DNA of 64,000 nt from Novipirellula caenicola (GTDB taxonomy: Bacteria; Planctomycetota; Planctomycetia; Pirellulales; Pirellulaceae), in assembly GCF_039545035.1 (NCBI RefSeq), contig NZ_BAABRO010000001.1, positions 1 to 64,000 on the forward strand. The letters run 5' to 3'. Both the position numbers and the translations under genes were made by a program. The notes below the pieces were generated by a model that was not told where the DNA came from, ran no database searches, and saw only the letters and a list, made by a program, of their open reading frames with translations. This document shows positions 8,468 through 16,714 of the stretch, in pieces; the stretch's first letter is position 1; each line of letters begins with the position of its first letter.

Positions 8468-8949
8468 CCGGTCATCCATTGCCTAATACGTTCAAGGCAG
8501 GAACGAACCCTCATTCTCTCAAGTTCACGATGGCTTGGAAACAAATTGTGCCAATGTTGCTCTGCGAGTTTGCGTGAATCATTCGCGTCAATGACAGCAG
8601 ATGCATGGGGATGCGAAGCTCCTTGTCGAATACTCTCTACGACGTCGGAATGAACCGACCCGAATATTCTAGGGGATATGATTGGATAAACAGTGAATCG
8701 AGTTGCCTTCATCAACTCGTCCTCAATTCCGAGGACCGATGGTAGATCGTTGACGAAGGGTTCAGATGCATGACGCCGGTAAATGTAGTCAAGGGTTCCA
8801 AAGGCAAATCGGTAGCCATCGAGCGTGTTGCCGTTTGGCAGTCGCGGATACTCGTTCGGATACCCGACGCCCAGATGAGGTGATAGAAACACCACAAACT
8901 CGCCACCAAACAATGATAGATGCTTGTACCAGCGATGGACGGTAAGCAT
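8461..8949 (-). CDS. Unknown soluble protein
   Basis: 162 residues with an ATG start and no membrane helix. It opens with aromatic-rich sequence (HRWYKHLSLFGGEFVVFLSP), has a central alpha/beta part and a C-terminal helix rich in Arg and His (HWHNLFPSHRELERMRVRS). No motif is recognised. It sits between the DUF4272 gene and a degenerate cassette, with attC-like palindromes on both sides (8385-8467 and 9032-9121), and is transcribed like all its neighbours on the minus strand. Confidence 0.6.
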   Translation of the reverse strand: MLTVHRWYKHLSLFGGEFVVFLSPHLGVGYPNEYPRLPNGNTLDGYRFAFGTLDYIYRRHASEPFVNDLPSVLGIEDELMKATRFTVYPIISPRIFGSVHSDVVESIRQGASHPHASAVIDANDSRKLAEQHWHNLFPSHRELERMRVRSCLERIRQWMTGP

Positions 8950-9031
8950 ATGTTCAACGAAGGCATTCCAATGCGTTTCAATGGGAAGGGGAAGCGATCG
9001 TGATGAATCACCGTGATCATCTTGTTATATG

Positions 9032-9121
9032 GTGGAACAGGGGCGGTGTGTGGGCGGCAAAGGATGATTGAGCCACTTTGCAAAAAGGTTGCCGCCGCTC
9101 CGTCACCATCGCATGATTATC
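9032..9121 (-). repeat. attC-like palindrome
   Basis: The left arm 'GGGGCGGTGTGTGGGCGGCAA' and right arm 'TTGCCGCCGCTCCGTCACC' are largely complementary. It is related to 11070-11154 and 60682-60771 by the shared right arm 'GCCGCCGCTCCGTCRCCATC'. The outer cores are degenerate (GTGGAAC and GATTATC). Confidence 0.5.
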
Positions 9122-9419
9122 GAAGATGGCAGCAAGCATTGATCGAGCATGGTTGCAGTCGGCGTTCCGCCCCGTGGGTGCCCCGCCGAGCAGGAAACCG
9201 TTGGGATCGACCAGTGAGGCTAGTGTATCCGAGTGCGATGACAAGATGTTGCACGATCACAACCGCGAGCTTCACTTGGTACGGCAGCGATCGAATGAAT
9301 CGCAAATCAACGAGAGCCACGCCGCAAACTGCGATCACCTTAACGATCACAGGCCGCGACAAGTGATTGTCCCATTGAAAACGCCCGGAATCGGCGACGT
9401 CGGTGCAATACAATGTCAT
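9117..9419 (-). pseudogene. Probable remnant of a small membrane-protein gene
   Basis: One frame encodes a hydrophobic stretch ('VIVKVIAVCGVALVDLRF', then 'LAVVIVQHLVIALGYTSLT'). A second frame continues with 'ASLVDPNGFLLGGAPTGRNA'. Each looks coding-like for part of its length and they overlap near 9220, suggesting a frameshifted two-helix protein. It is flanked by attC-like sites at 9032-9121 and 9378-9443, the position of a cassette gene. Confidence 0.35.
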
Positions 9420-9443
9420 CTGGTACTGCCGGGCGTTTAGTCC
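9378..9443 (-). repeat. attC-like palindrome with a perfect 9-bp core
   Basis: AACGCCCGG at 9380-9388 pairs perfectly with CCGGGCGTT at 9429-9437. The minus strand reads GGACTAAACGCCCGG ... CCGGGCGTTTTCA. The 40-base interior rules out a simple terminator. The AACGCCCG / CGGGCGTT ends resemble those of the Vibrio cholerae repeats (VCR). It ends 22 bases before the stop of the gene at 9465. Confidence 0.55.
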
Positions 9444-9464
9444 TGACTTTAATCGCCGATTGCA

Positions 9465-9983
9465 CTATCGTTGTTTTTTCGCAGCGGCCAAAGCCTCTTG
9501 GATTCTTTTATCCCGGGTTTCGGGTTTGACCGCGTCTTCAATCCGGCGGACAATGTAGTTTCGTTTTCCCGGTGACAGTGACATGAACGCTTCTTCCACC
9601 CCGTCGGCGTGCATCGCCATCATCAGATCGTCGGGGATTTCTACATCATCACGATCTAAGACTTTGATCCGTAGTTGGATTCGATCGCCAGTCTTTGTCT
9701 TCGTTTCACGACGAACGCTGGCCTTGATGCGGATGTAGTGTTTTCCGCCGCCGACCGGAAATAGACTGACCTTGAATGGTTGTGAGTCGTTCACACGCGC
9801 CATGACCAAGACGGCGGCTTTCGTGCCCAAGGCCTTTGTGATTTCTGTCGGGACAGGTGCGGCACAGTAGTCCATCCCCTCGGCCCAGTTTTCCAGCGTT
9901 GCTTCAAAGGAGTACGTTTTGCCCACCGGGGAAGTATTTGTCATACCTTCGTCAGATGAATTTGTTGGTTTGCGGGGAGTCAT
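9465..9983 (-). CDS. YdeI/OmpD-associated family protein (DUF1905 + OmdA)
   Basis: 172 residues from the ATG at 9983; an internal ATG at 9944 is possible. Residues ~22-110 match DUF1905: 'YSFEATLENW', 'AAPVPTEITKALG', 'PFKVSLFPVGGGKHYIRIKASVR', then 'GDRIQLRIKVLDRD'. Residues ~120-170 match the bacteriocin-protection YdeI/OmdA tail: 'FMSLSPGKRNYIVRRIEDA', 'PETRDKRIQEAL'. The family is soluble and cytoplasmic, linked by name to peptide and osmotic stress tolerance, but its biochemistry is unknown. Flanked by attC-like sites, so it is probably a cassette passenger. Confidence 0.85.
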   Translation of the reverse strand: MTPRKPTNSSDEGMTNTSPVGKTYSFEATLENWAEGMDYCAAPVPTEITKALGTKAAVLVMARVNDSQPFKVSLFPVGGGKHYIRIKASVRRETKTKTGDRIQLRIKVLDRDDVEIPDDLMMAMHADGVEEAFMSLSPGKRNYIVRRIEDAVKPETRDKRIQEALAAAKKQR

Positions 9984-10076
9984 CGCACGGGATCCCGGTA
10001 GTGGGCTTCGCTAAGTCAATCGGCGAACGATCACGCGGTCCGAGCGTTTTAGCATTTGAGCAATCACTGCCCAAGA

Positions 10077-10559
10077 TCAACTCGAGGACTCGCGTGCCTC
10101 GCGCGCATCGCATTGTTCTGTATGCTTCCATTTGTACAGCGAGTAGATCAAGCCTGCGAGAAAGCCAACCGGAATCATCACGGCGCCGCATACCGCAATC
10201 GTTGTTACCTGGGCAATCAAACAGAACTTAACCACCGTGTAATCCCAAGTTGGACGCATCACATAGCAATACGCAAGCGTTACGCCAACCGCGACACAGG
10301 CACCGTATGCCGACCCGCCAAGTAGTGACGCCCACACTCCTTTGCGAATCGGCTTTGCGGCAAGTGAGCATTCACGCGGAAGTCTGCAATACGCTCGAAT
10401 GACAAACGTAAACATCGAAATGACGTAGCAGCCGCAGATAGCAACCATTCCGTGCACGAGATCAGGTCCCGTCCTGGGAAAACTCCATAGCGCCGCGTAA
10501 ACAATCCCCATCACAATCGTCCCAATACTCGCTGAGATGAACCAGTCATTGCGGGTCAA
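10077..10559 (-). CDS. Four-helix membrane protein, unknown
   Basis: 160 residues from a TTG at 10559 (no ATG is well placed). About four hydrophobic helices: 'ISASIGTIVMGIVYAALW', 'GMVAICGCYVISMFTFVIRAY', 'GGSAYGACVAVGVTLAYCYV', 'TTIAVCGAVMIPVGFLAGLIYSLYKW', followed by a charged Glu/Arg/Ser tail. It has no recognised family. The gene sits between the YdeI-like gene and a 900-bp repeat-filled gap. Confidence 0.7.
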   Translation of the reverse strand: MTRNDWFISASIGTIVMGIVYAALWSFPRTGPDLVHGMVAICGCYVISMFTFVIRAYCRLPRECSLAAKPIRKGVWASLLGGSAYGACVAVGVTLAYCYVMRPTWDYTVVKFCLIAQVTTIAVCGAVMIPVGFLAGLIYSLYKWKHTEQCDAREARESSS

Positions 10560-10584
10560 GTTGAGGATCCATCAGTGGCAGGAC

Positions 10585-11000
10585 GTTGATGGTCACCTGG
10601 CAGCGACCCAAGATTTCTGTTCACGAAAATACGTCGCCACCGATCGGGTGCACCGCGTCGGTCCTTGCGATAGGCTTGTGTGGCGGACGAATCGCCAGTC
10701 GGACGTGGATCAACGAACCTCAGGATAGCGACCGAAGCGGGCTCGAGCAACAAATGACACCGATGAATCCGAAACGCAGCGATTTTGCGTCGTAACATTT
10801 CGGACGTTATTGACAACCACCGATACGCGCAGATGCACACAGATACGAATCTCGATCATTGACATCTGTGTCCATCTGGGCCATCTGGGTAAATCGGTGG
10901 TTAAAACCAACCACGTATCAGTCCGATGCGAAGGATTGAACTAACAAGAAGTTCTGACCAAAGTGATGTTCGCCCGATACGATGTCGCTAATGACGCGAA
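10585..11000. repeat. Repeat block D, copy 1, with CCACAGAT-type dyad
   Basis: Matches 61027-61430 over about 400 bases ('TGGTCACCTGGC', 'GTGTGGCGGACGAATCG', 'CCTCAGGATAGCGACCGAAG'). Inside at ~10826-10910 is a dyad in which 'CAACCACCGATACGCGCAG' pairs with a far arm ending 'AATCGGTGGTTAAAACC'. Related CCACAGAT dyads occur in intergenic DNA of many bacteria. No gene between 10560 and 11501. Confidence 0.7.
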
Positions 11001-11069
11001 CTGGAGAAAACGTTCGAGTCCTGGACGGCGATTGCACCCCCGAGAGGCTGCGCACCATCGCCGCAGAAA

Positions 11070-11154
11070 TGGGAGCGATATGCAGGCGGCGAACGGTGAC
11101 TCAACCACTTTGGAAAAATGATGCCGCCGCTTTGTCACCATCGCATGGTTCCCC
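11070..11154 (-). repeat. attC-like palindrome
   Basis: Arms 'GGGAGCGATATGCAGGCGGC' and 'GCCGCCGCTTTGTCACCATCGC' plus GGTTCCCC. It is the closest relative of 60682-60771: both are followed by the same ~90-base segment ending 'CAATCATAGCGAGCGCAACG'. Confidence 0.5.
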
Positions 11155-11284
11155 GGTTTGCTGTCGTGGGATGTCGCTAACCACGACGGTTGACGGTAAT
11201 CCAATCATAGCGAGCGCAACGACCGCCGGCAAATCCGTTGATTACCGCAAAACAAAGAAGAAATCTGTTGGCAACATGATGGGA

Positions 11285-11338
11285 GGCAAAATGATCAAAC
11301 AGCTCGCGCCAACCATTTTGCCAACGAATCATCCTGCC
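11285..11338. repeat. GGCAAAATGAT inverted-repeat element, copy 2
   Basis: GGCAAAATGAT (11285-11295), inverse ACCATTTTGCC (11312-11322), then AATCATCCTGCC (11327-11338), followed by 'AATCGATCGACCGCGG'. Same architecture and same right flank as copy 3 at 60897-60950. Confidence 0.8.
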
Positions 11339-11501
11339 AATCGATCGACCGCGGGACATTTTCGATAGCGAGTTGACGTTTGCCATCAAGCCATCGTCGT
11401 CAGTTGAGGAACCGTACGGATCATTTGGTCAACGCGGCTGATTTTCCATTGCTACAACGCCCAACTCGACTACCCGGGTGCATCCGCTGGTCCCTCGTCG
11501 T

Positions 11502-11927
11502 TTACGCTCGAGACTCAAACGCTGCTGCTACGTCCTGTTTGAATAGAACCAAGGCTAGCCATACACCGAGAGGAATGCCAATCCAAATTGCCGGTGAAAC
11601 GAATGGGATGCAAGCAAGTCCCGCAGCGAGTCGCCCGTTGCGAAGCCCTCGAAGACGACGGACATTTAGCATCGATCGAATCATGAATATCATAACGAAA
11701 AAATGCACGACGGCGAAACTAACCCCCAAAAGCGTCGCGTCAACCGTCTCCCCGAGAACCAGCATCGCTAAAGCCACCACCCCCGCTACCGCATAGCCAA
11801 AAGATTGAACCGAAAGCATAAGGATCAGCCCAGTCGTCGAGGGTCGAATCCTTCGTATCGCGATGGCCTCTAATGACTCGACGGCATCGGTAGCCTGAGG
11901 CGGGTGATAGGGGTTTATTTCGGTCAC
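11502..11927 (-). CDS. NPYHPP-motif four-helix membrane protein
   Basis: 141 residues from the GTG at 11927, preferred because it gives MTEINPYHPPQATD, has AGGA 6 bases upstream and starts just outside an attC-like palindrome (11940-12033). The frame is open further upstream but would translate the palindrome. After the motif come about four helices; the C-terminus 'IPFVSPAIWIGIPLGVW' then 'LALVLFKQDVAAAFESRA' is clearly homologous to the end of the 51854-52291 protein. This is a paralogous small membrane family; function unknown. Confidence 0.8.
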   Translation of the reverse strand: MTEINPYHPPQATDAVESLEAIAIRRIRPSTTGLILMLSVQSFGYAVAGVVALAMLVLGETVDATLLGVSFAVVHFFVMIFMIRSMLNVRRLRGLRNGRLAAGLACIPFVSPAIWIGIPLGVWLALVLFKQDVAAAFESRA

Positions 11928-11939
11928 TGGATCCTGATC

Positions 11940-12033
11940 GGCTAACGTTGGCGATGTGTGGACGGCGGAAGTTGACTTGCAAGCAGACAAAAGCGGCGAC
12001 CACCGTCGCTCCGCCACCATCACTTGGTTACGC
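11940..12033 (-). repeat. attC-like site, strong example
   Basis: Plus strand GGCTAACGTTGGCGATGTG, then GACGGCGGAAGTTGACTT, and on the other side CCGTCGCTCCGCCACCATCA then GGTTACGCC. On the minus strand the ends are GCGTAAC and GTTAGCC. It is about 80% alike to 59722-59816 by eye, and both lie immediately 5' of an NPYxPP gene and 3' of another gene (stop at 12039 here). Confidence 0.65.
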
Positions 12034-12038
12034 CCTTT

Positions 12039-12548
12039 CTAGCATCGGATCCAATTCGGACGCTCCGCAAAGTTCCAAGTGTAACCGAAGATCCAAAGCA
12101 AGTGCGCACGCCCACTGTAGCCGAATGTTTCGGTCATTGTCGCGTGGTCAAGCACAATGACGAACGGGCATGGCACCGATGCGGCGCCGACATGGAACCA
12201 CGGCCACTGCACCTGCTCTTGTGTGTTTAATGCAACAGGGTCAATATCAAATTGTGCGACATTGCGTTCAGGTACGGCTGTAGGCAAAAGAGATTTTTGA
12301 AGTCTTGAAATGGCGTCGTTGCGAACGGACGCTGACCCTACGACTGTAGAACACCAAAGTGCGACGTAAAGCAAACCGCACACCGCAGACAATGCTCGTC
12401 GGCGTGAGAACAGCGTTAAACACCCGACTGCGACACTGCAGTTGATTGCGGCAAACAAAATTCCGTGAACGCCATACATCGTCAGCATGCTAATGACAAC
12501 GGCGACACAACCACCTGAGATCAGGAGTGCTCTTAGTGTGAATCGCAT
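12039..12548 (-). CDS. Membrane protein with planctomycete 'RFTLRALL' N-terminus
   Basis: 169 residues with an ATG start. The N-terminus MRFTLRALLISGGCVAVVIS resembles the 'RFSIRTLF' start of the gene at 257-727, a recurrent planctomycete membrane-entry sequence. About three hydrophobic helices cover residues 5-80 ('GILFAAINCSVAVGCLTLF', 'AVCGLLYVALWCSTVVGSA'). The C-terminal ~85 residues are soluble and aromatic. No family recognised. An attC-like palindrome follows its stop by 6 bases. Confidence 0.7.
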   Translation of the reverse strand: MRFTLRALLISGGCVAVVISMLTMYGVHGILFAAINCSVAVGCLTLFSRRRALSAVCGLLYVALWCSTVVGSASVRNDAISRLQKSLLPTAVPERNVAQFDIDPVALNTQEQVQWPWFHVGAASVPCPFVIVLDHATMTETFGYSGRAHLLWIFGYTWNFAERPNWIRC

Positions 12549-12574
12549 TCGTGTATGCCAATGGGATTCCTCAT

Positions 12575-12655
12575 GGTGGCTTAACGGCAGCCATCACGGG
12601 GCACGTTGAGTTGACTATCCACTGCGAAGCCCCCCACAAGCCGTGCTCCCGGCGA
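12575..12655 (-). repeat. Truncated palindrome arm upstream of family A copy 2
   Basis: TTAACGGCAGCCATCACGG, GGCACGTTGAGTTGACTATC and CCACTGCGAAG match the left arm of the 3297-3400 palindrome, but the right arm is cut short and family A sequence begins. This suggests the A block replaced or inserted into an attC-like site. Confidence 0.4.
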
Positions 12656-13253
12656 GTAGAATGGTGTCTCTCGGATGTGAGGATACGCTTTGTGTTCACG
12701 GTTTGCCACCGATTCCTCCTTGCGGTGTGACACTATTTGATCCTTGTCCTATTGATTACCGAACCCTCTCTGAACCGGACTGGCGCCGCCGGCGCATCCG
12801 GCGCCCAGCCGACACCTCTCACCTGGCGTCACTTCGCACGCTGCAATCGCGATCAAGTCCGCGCCACCAGCACTTGCCCCGTGGAAATCCATCTGATTCG
12901 TAGCGAATACCGCTCGCAAACACTTGCCCGCGAATCACCGCGAACGAGTGCGGCATGACAAAACTGCCAAGGGACAATCGCGCCGCAAACAACGGTTCGA
13001 GCCAACCGCGGAACCAGCGGCAATCGATGCATTGCTGACCCGTGTACACCAATTGACGCCCCCCCGAAGCCCACTTAAATCGACCTCCCCTGATGTCCAA
13101 AAACAGGCAAAAAAATGGGTGACAAAAAGATGAAGATCGAAAAACAGGGCAGGCACTACTGCGTCTCAAAAAATCTTTCTGACACACCAATCTTTCTGTC
13201 TGCCATCCGCTTTTTCCCAGGAGTGCCAGAGCAACGATTCCGTCTGTGCCACG
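12650..13253. repeat. Family A repeat block, copy 2 (full length)
   Basis: About 600 bases, highly similar throughout to 61556-62180. Signatures: 'GAGTAGAATGGTGTCTCTCG', 'ACTGGCGCCGCCGGCGCATC', 'AAATGGGTGACAAAAAGATG', and the doubled end motif AATCTTTCTGACACACC then AATCTTTCTGTC. The 7-bp and 8-bp tandem tracts follow directly. Confidence 0.85.
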
Positions 13254-13364
13254 CTCACTCCTCACTCCTCACTCCTCACTCCTCACTCCTCACTCCTCAC
13301 TCCTCACTCCTCACTCCTCACTCCGTGTCTCCCTGTCTCCCTGTCTCCCTGTCTCCCTGTCTCC
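13254..13364. repeat. Composite 7-bp + 8-bp tandem tract
   Basis: About 10 copies of CTCACTC (13254-13324), then one GTGTCTCC and four CTGTCTCC (13325-13364). It lies 57 bases past the stop of the ankyrin gene on the minus strand. The order (family A block, 7-bp tract, 8-bp tract, gene 3' end) is the same at 57.6 kb; at 47.8 kb a family B block takes the place of A. Confidence 0.95.
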
Positions 13365-13420
13365 CGTTAGTCTTCAAGCCATTTCCAGTCCGCAACGTGC
13401 ACGGAATGGTTCGCATGTTG

Positions 13421-14183
13421 TTAAGCGCCACCATTCGCAATCAGCTCGGCAACGATCTCGGTGAATCCATTACTCTTTGCGATCGATACCGGGGTGTTGC
13501 CAACGTTTGTATTGGTGCGTCGATAGCCAATGTGACTATCACGCTCGCTGTCGCGTTCAAACCCGCCCGGGTTGGTAGCATTTGGATCAGCACCATATTT
13601 TAGCAGCATGGAAACGGTTGCGAGGCGATCCGCATCAGAGAATCGCTATGGAGCGAAGAACAATGTGTAATGGTCGCCATCCTTTGTCGTCAACATGTTC
13701 GATGTTTGCACCCGCCTTTAACAACAACTCGACCATTTTGACATCACCTTTTTGTGCTGCAATCGAAAGCGAAGACATCTCATTACCATCCGTTAGATTG
13801 GGGTCTGCGTTCTTAGTCAGCAGGAACGTTGCGGTATCAAGATGGCCGCTGTAGATCGCGCATTGCAGTGGTGTCATATTTCCCGTGATGCCGTCGATGT
13901 GTGCGCTATTGCTAAGCAGCAGTTCCACAGCGTCGGTCTGTCCGAAATGCGCGGCAATCGACAGCGGAGTGTTATTGAATGCGTCCGAGGTGTTCGGGTC
14001 AGAACCATTGTCGATGAGTCGTTCAATCTCGACGGTGCTGCCGTCGCGTGATGCGTTCAGTAGTGGATTCTGAAAATCGTTGAGATCAATTGTTGCGAGA
14101 AATATCAACGCGACCGAAGCCAACACGATCACAACACATGCGAAAAAGATGACGACGCGTTTTATGTCACCAAGTCCTGCCAA
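13421..14183 (-). pseudogene. Membrane-anchored ankyrin-repeat protein, frameshifted
   Basis: The ATG at 14183 opens MAGLGDIKRVVIFFACVVIV, an N-terminal membrane anchor, followed by ankyrin repeats ('NPLLNASRDGSTVEIERLI', 'NTPLSIAAHFGQTDAVELLL', 'MTPLQCAIYSGHLDTATFLL', 'MSSLSIAAQKGDVKMVELLL'). This frame stops at 13635. In the +1 frame the repeats continue without a gap ('FSDADRLATVSMLLKYGADPN', then 'NTPVSIAKSNGFTEIVAELI') to TAA/TGA at 13421. The junction is near 13640-13660. The restored length is about 254 residues with six or so repeats. Ankyrin arrays mediate protein binding, here probably on the periplasmic face. Either a true pseudogene or a one-base error. Confidence 0.75.
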
Positions 14184-14288
14184 CGGTTGCGGTGACCGGG
14201 CCGCGGCGTACGATCATCCACTTCGGAAAACCTAATCCGCGGCTCCGTGTCGATCGCTTGGTTACGTGCCTTGGCATACCAAGGTAGT

Positions 14289-14879
14289 TTAAGTCCCGAG
14301 CAACGGTTCGTGAAGTTGTTTTAAGCGTATCAATTTAATCCCAGATGCGTGCTTGAGCCTTGAAGCGAAATCCTCCGTTACGACCGTTAGCCCCATCCGG
14401 TCAGAAAAAACTTGCAAGTCCGGAACTTGACATGGATTAACGACCCAACGCAGGACACGTCTTGCATATTTGGGTTCTCGAATGTCGTCGAAATAGTCTA
14501 ATTCCGCGGAGTCGAAATCAACGATCTGATAACGATGCAGCGGAACCAGAAATCGATAGAGCTTAGACGAACCAAGTGTTCGGGGAATGCGAATCGGAAA
14601 CGGGGCAAAAGCCTTGTCCAACGCTGAGGCATTCGATTGGTAGAAGTCCTCAGAAACCGTAAGTGAAGGTGGAGACATGTTTGCCACAAAGTTGAGCCAA
14701 CGACCGGAGCCTACAAGGACGACATTGATTGGCGAGTCGAGGTACTGTTCGGCATTCTCGATGGCAACGCCCGAACGCTGCACAACAGCGTCACCTTGCG
14801 GTAGTGTCGGAGTACCAACGCGGCAAGGTGAGACGCTATGGTCGACACGGACGGCGAACAAATCAGCAGCTGTAACCAA
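14289..14879 (-). CDS. Unknown soluble protein, weakly immunity-like
   Basis: 196 residues from a TTG at 14879; the start is uncertain. No membrane helix. The second half reads like an alpha/beta domain, with 'RYQIVDFDSAELDYFDD', 'PKYARRVLRWVVNP' and the end 'RLKHASGIKLIRLKQLHEP'. The last segment resembles the closing helix-strand of some Imm11/DUF1629-type immunity proteins, but this is only a suggestion. It is the last minus-strand cassette-like gene before the tandem array. Confidence 0.5.
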   Translation of the reverse strand: MVTAADLFAVRVDHSVSPCRVGTPTLPQGDAVVQRSGVAIENAEQYLDSPINVVLVGSGRWLNFVANMSPPSLTVSEDFYQSNASALDKAFAPFPIRIPRTLGSSKLYRFLVPLHRYQIVDFDSAELDYFDDIREPKYARRVLRWVVNPCQVPDLQVFSDRMGLTVVTEDFASRLKHASGIKLIRLKQLHEPLLGT

Positions 14880-15240
14880 ATCAATTCGAGCTCAAACGAT
14901 GTGCATGTAACGAAGTAATTATCGCTAGTTGTGGTGGCGATAAGTGGGGCTGGGGCTGTTATCGCCGTTTGGACCTTCGGCTCCCTCGGTGACAATTGAA
15001 ATGTGGTCGCCGGTGCGAGGGAGTGTTTTCGCCGGTTGGCGACCGCTGAGTATGAGGGGACTCGATTCGTGGGTCAAGCGAAATTGTAAACGAACTTTCA
15101 ATCAGAGGCATTGACCTGTCATGCATGCATATAAAGAGTCGGCAAAGGTGGTGCTGCGGCGATGCAGGACGGCGGTAAAAGCGACTGAGCACTCTGAAAT
15201 GCATCCTGCTTTCAGTGGCTGTGGGAGTGGGCGATGACCT
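14880..15240. other. Intergenic, no gene seen
   Basis: Mixed repeat fragments ('GGTCGCCGGTGCGAGGGAG', 'GCCGGTTGGCGACCGC' form a loose dyad at ~15005-15050). Open frames here are short and lack coding character. Confidence 0.4.
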
Positions 15241-16670
15241 TTGCTGCAGGGCCGACGCAGAGTGAGGAGTGAGGAGCTGGGAGAATTGAAAAAGTTAAAT
15301 TGACAATTGTAAATTGTAAAATCAATGAGCGTGGCTGGGCGGATAAGGACGCCTCCGAAAATGATTGAACAGGAGGAAAGGGAGGTAACAGAGAAAGAGG
15401 TGATATGCGGCTCTGTTGCCTCTGTTTGCTCCTGTTCAACCAAGACCGCGCAATCTACGTTCAGGTCTGCGGAGGGTTTCGAGCATCGTGAAGAGGTTGC
15501 GGCGATTGAATCAGCTTGGCTGAGTGTGGTTGACGGTCGTTTTGGGGCGGGATCTTTAGCAAGATCCACTACGGAAAACGTCGCGAACGGAGAAGTGGTG
15601 AGGCGGGGCTCTGTTTCTCTGTTTGCTCCTGTCCATATAGTCCGCGCAATCCATGGTTGAGTCTGCAGTGGGAGCAGCTGCTTTGGTTGAATGGGGTCGG
15701 CGGAGTGTGGTTGACGGTTGTTTTGGGGAGGGATCTTTAGCAAGATCCACTACGGGGTGTTGGGGTGAGGCGGATTGGACGCGGAATTGATGCGAGGGGC
15801 GAATGAGCTGGAGGCAGGCCCTCACCCGGACGAGGCCTCCACGGCCCGTCCGACCTCTCCCGTGCTGCGCTCGGGAGAAGTGGCGGCAGAGAATACGTGA
15901 CTTGCGACTCTGTTTCCTCTGTTTGCTCCTGTTCAAATAGCCCGAGCAATCCATGGTTGAGTCTGCAGTGGGAGCAGCTGCTTTGGTTGAATGGGGTCGG
16001 CTGAGAGGGCGTGACGGTCGTCTTGGGGCGGGATCTTTAGCAAGATCCACTACGGGGTGTTGGGGTTAGGCGGACTGGACATTGAACTGAGGCGAGGTGC
16101 GAGTGAGACCGAGGCAGGCCCTCACCCGGACGAGGCCTCGACGGCCCGTCCGACCTCTCCCATGCTGCGCTCGGGAGAGGTGCGACAGAGAATGCGCGGC
16201 TTGCGGCTCTGTTTCATCTGGTTGTTCCTGTTCTAATTGTCCGCGCACACCATGCTTGAGTATGCAGTGGGGCGACTGCTTTGTTTGAATGGAGTCGGCT
16301 GAGAGGGCGTGACGGTCGTCTTGAGGAGGGATCTTTAGCAAGATCCACTACGGGGAGTTGGGGGCAAGGCGGATTGGACGCGGAATTGATGCGAGGTGCG
16401 AATGAGCTGGAGGCAGGCCCTCACCCGGACGAGGCCTCGACGGCCCGTCCGACCTCTCCCGTGCTGCGCTCGGGAGAGGTGCGGCAGGGGATGCGCGACT
16501 TGTGGCTCTGTTTCCTCTGTTTGTTCCTGTGCAAAAGACCGCGCGCCTAGATCGCGCAGTCGGCGCTTTTGTTGGCGATGGCGAGCTGGTGGCTCGGGCG
16601 AGATTAGATTTAAGACTAGGATTAAGATTAAGAAACCAGCGCGGCGGGATCTTTAGCAAGATCCACTACG
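15241..16670. repeat. Tandem array of ~300-bp units with a conserved hairpin
   Basis: The 18-base hairpin GGATCTTTAGCAAGATCC recurs at 15550, 15731, 16031, 16329 and 16647, giving spacings of 181, 300, 298 and 318. Each full unit also carries a GC-rich segment with its own hairpin (CTCTCCCG / CGGGAGAG), 'TCTGTTTGCTCCTGTTC'-like sequence, and 'TTGAGTCTGCAGTGGGAGCA'. Frames running through it encode low-complexity peptides and are not genes. It separates the left cassette-like cluster from the sulfatase locus. Confidence 0.9.
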
Positions 16671-16714
16671 GGAGGGGGCGAGAAACTCTTGTCGAGTTCC
16701 GCTGCGGAGCGGGG

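Noticed and set aside
9378-9443. Intrinsic terminator
   Set aside because: The 9-bp perfect arms are separated by 40 bases and no T-run follows; the arrangement fits an attC-like site better.
12819-13265. 148-codon minus-strand frame in family A
   Set aside because: A related frame is present in the copy at 61.8-62.1 kb but with different lengths and breaks in the other copies, so it is not conserved as protein.
15304-15330. Origin-like AT-rich segment (AATTGACAATTGTAAATTG)
   Set aside because: Only one short AT-rich patch, no DnaA-box cluster or neighbouring replication genes.
15102-16050. Long minus-strand frames through the tandem array
   Set aside because: They translate the ~300-bp units into repeated low-complexity peptides; frame openness follows from the repeat, not from selection for protein.
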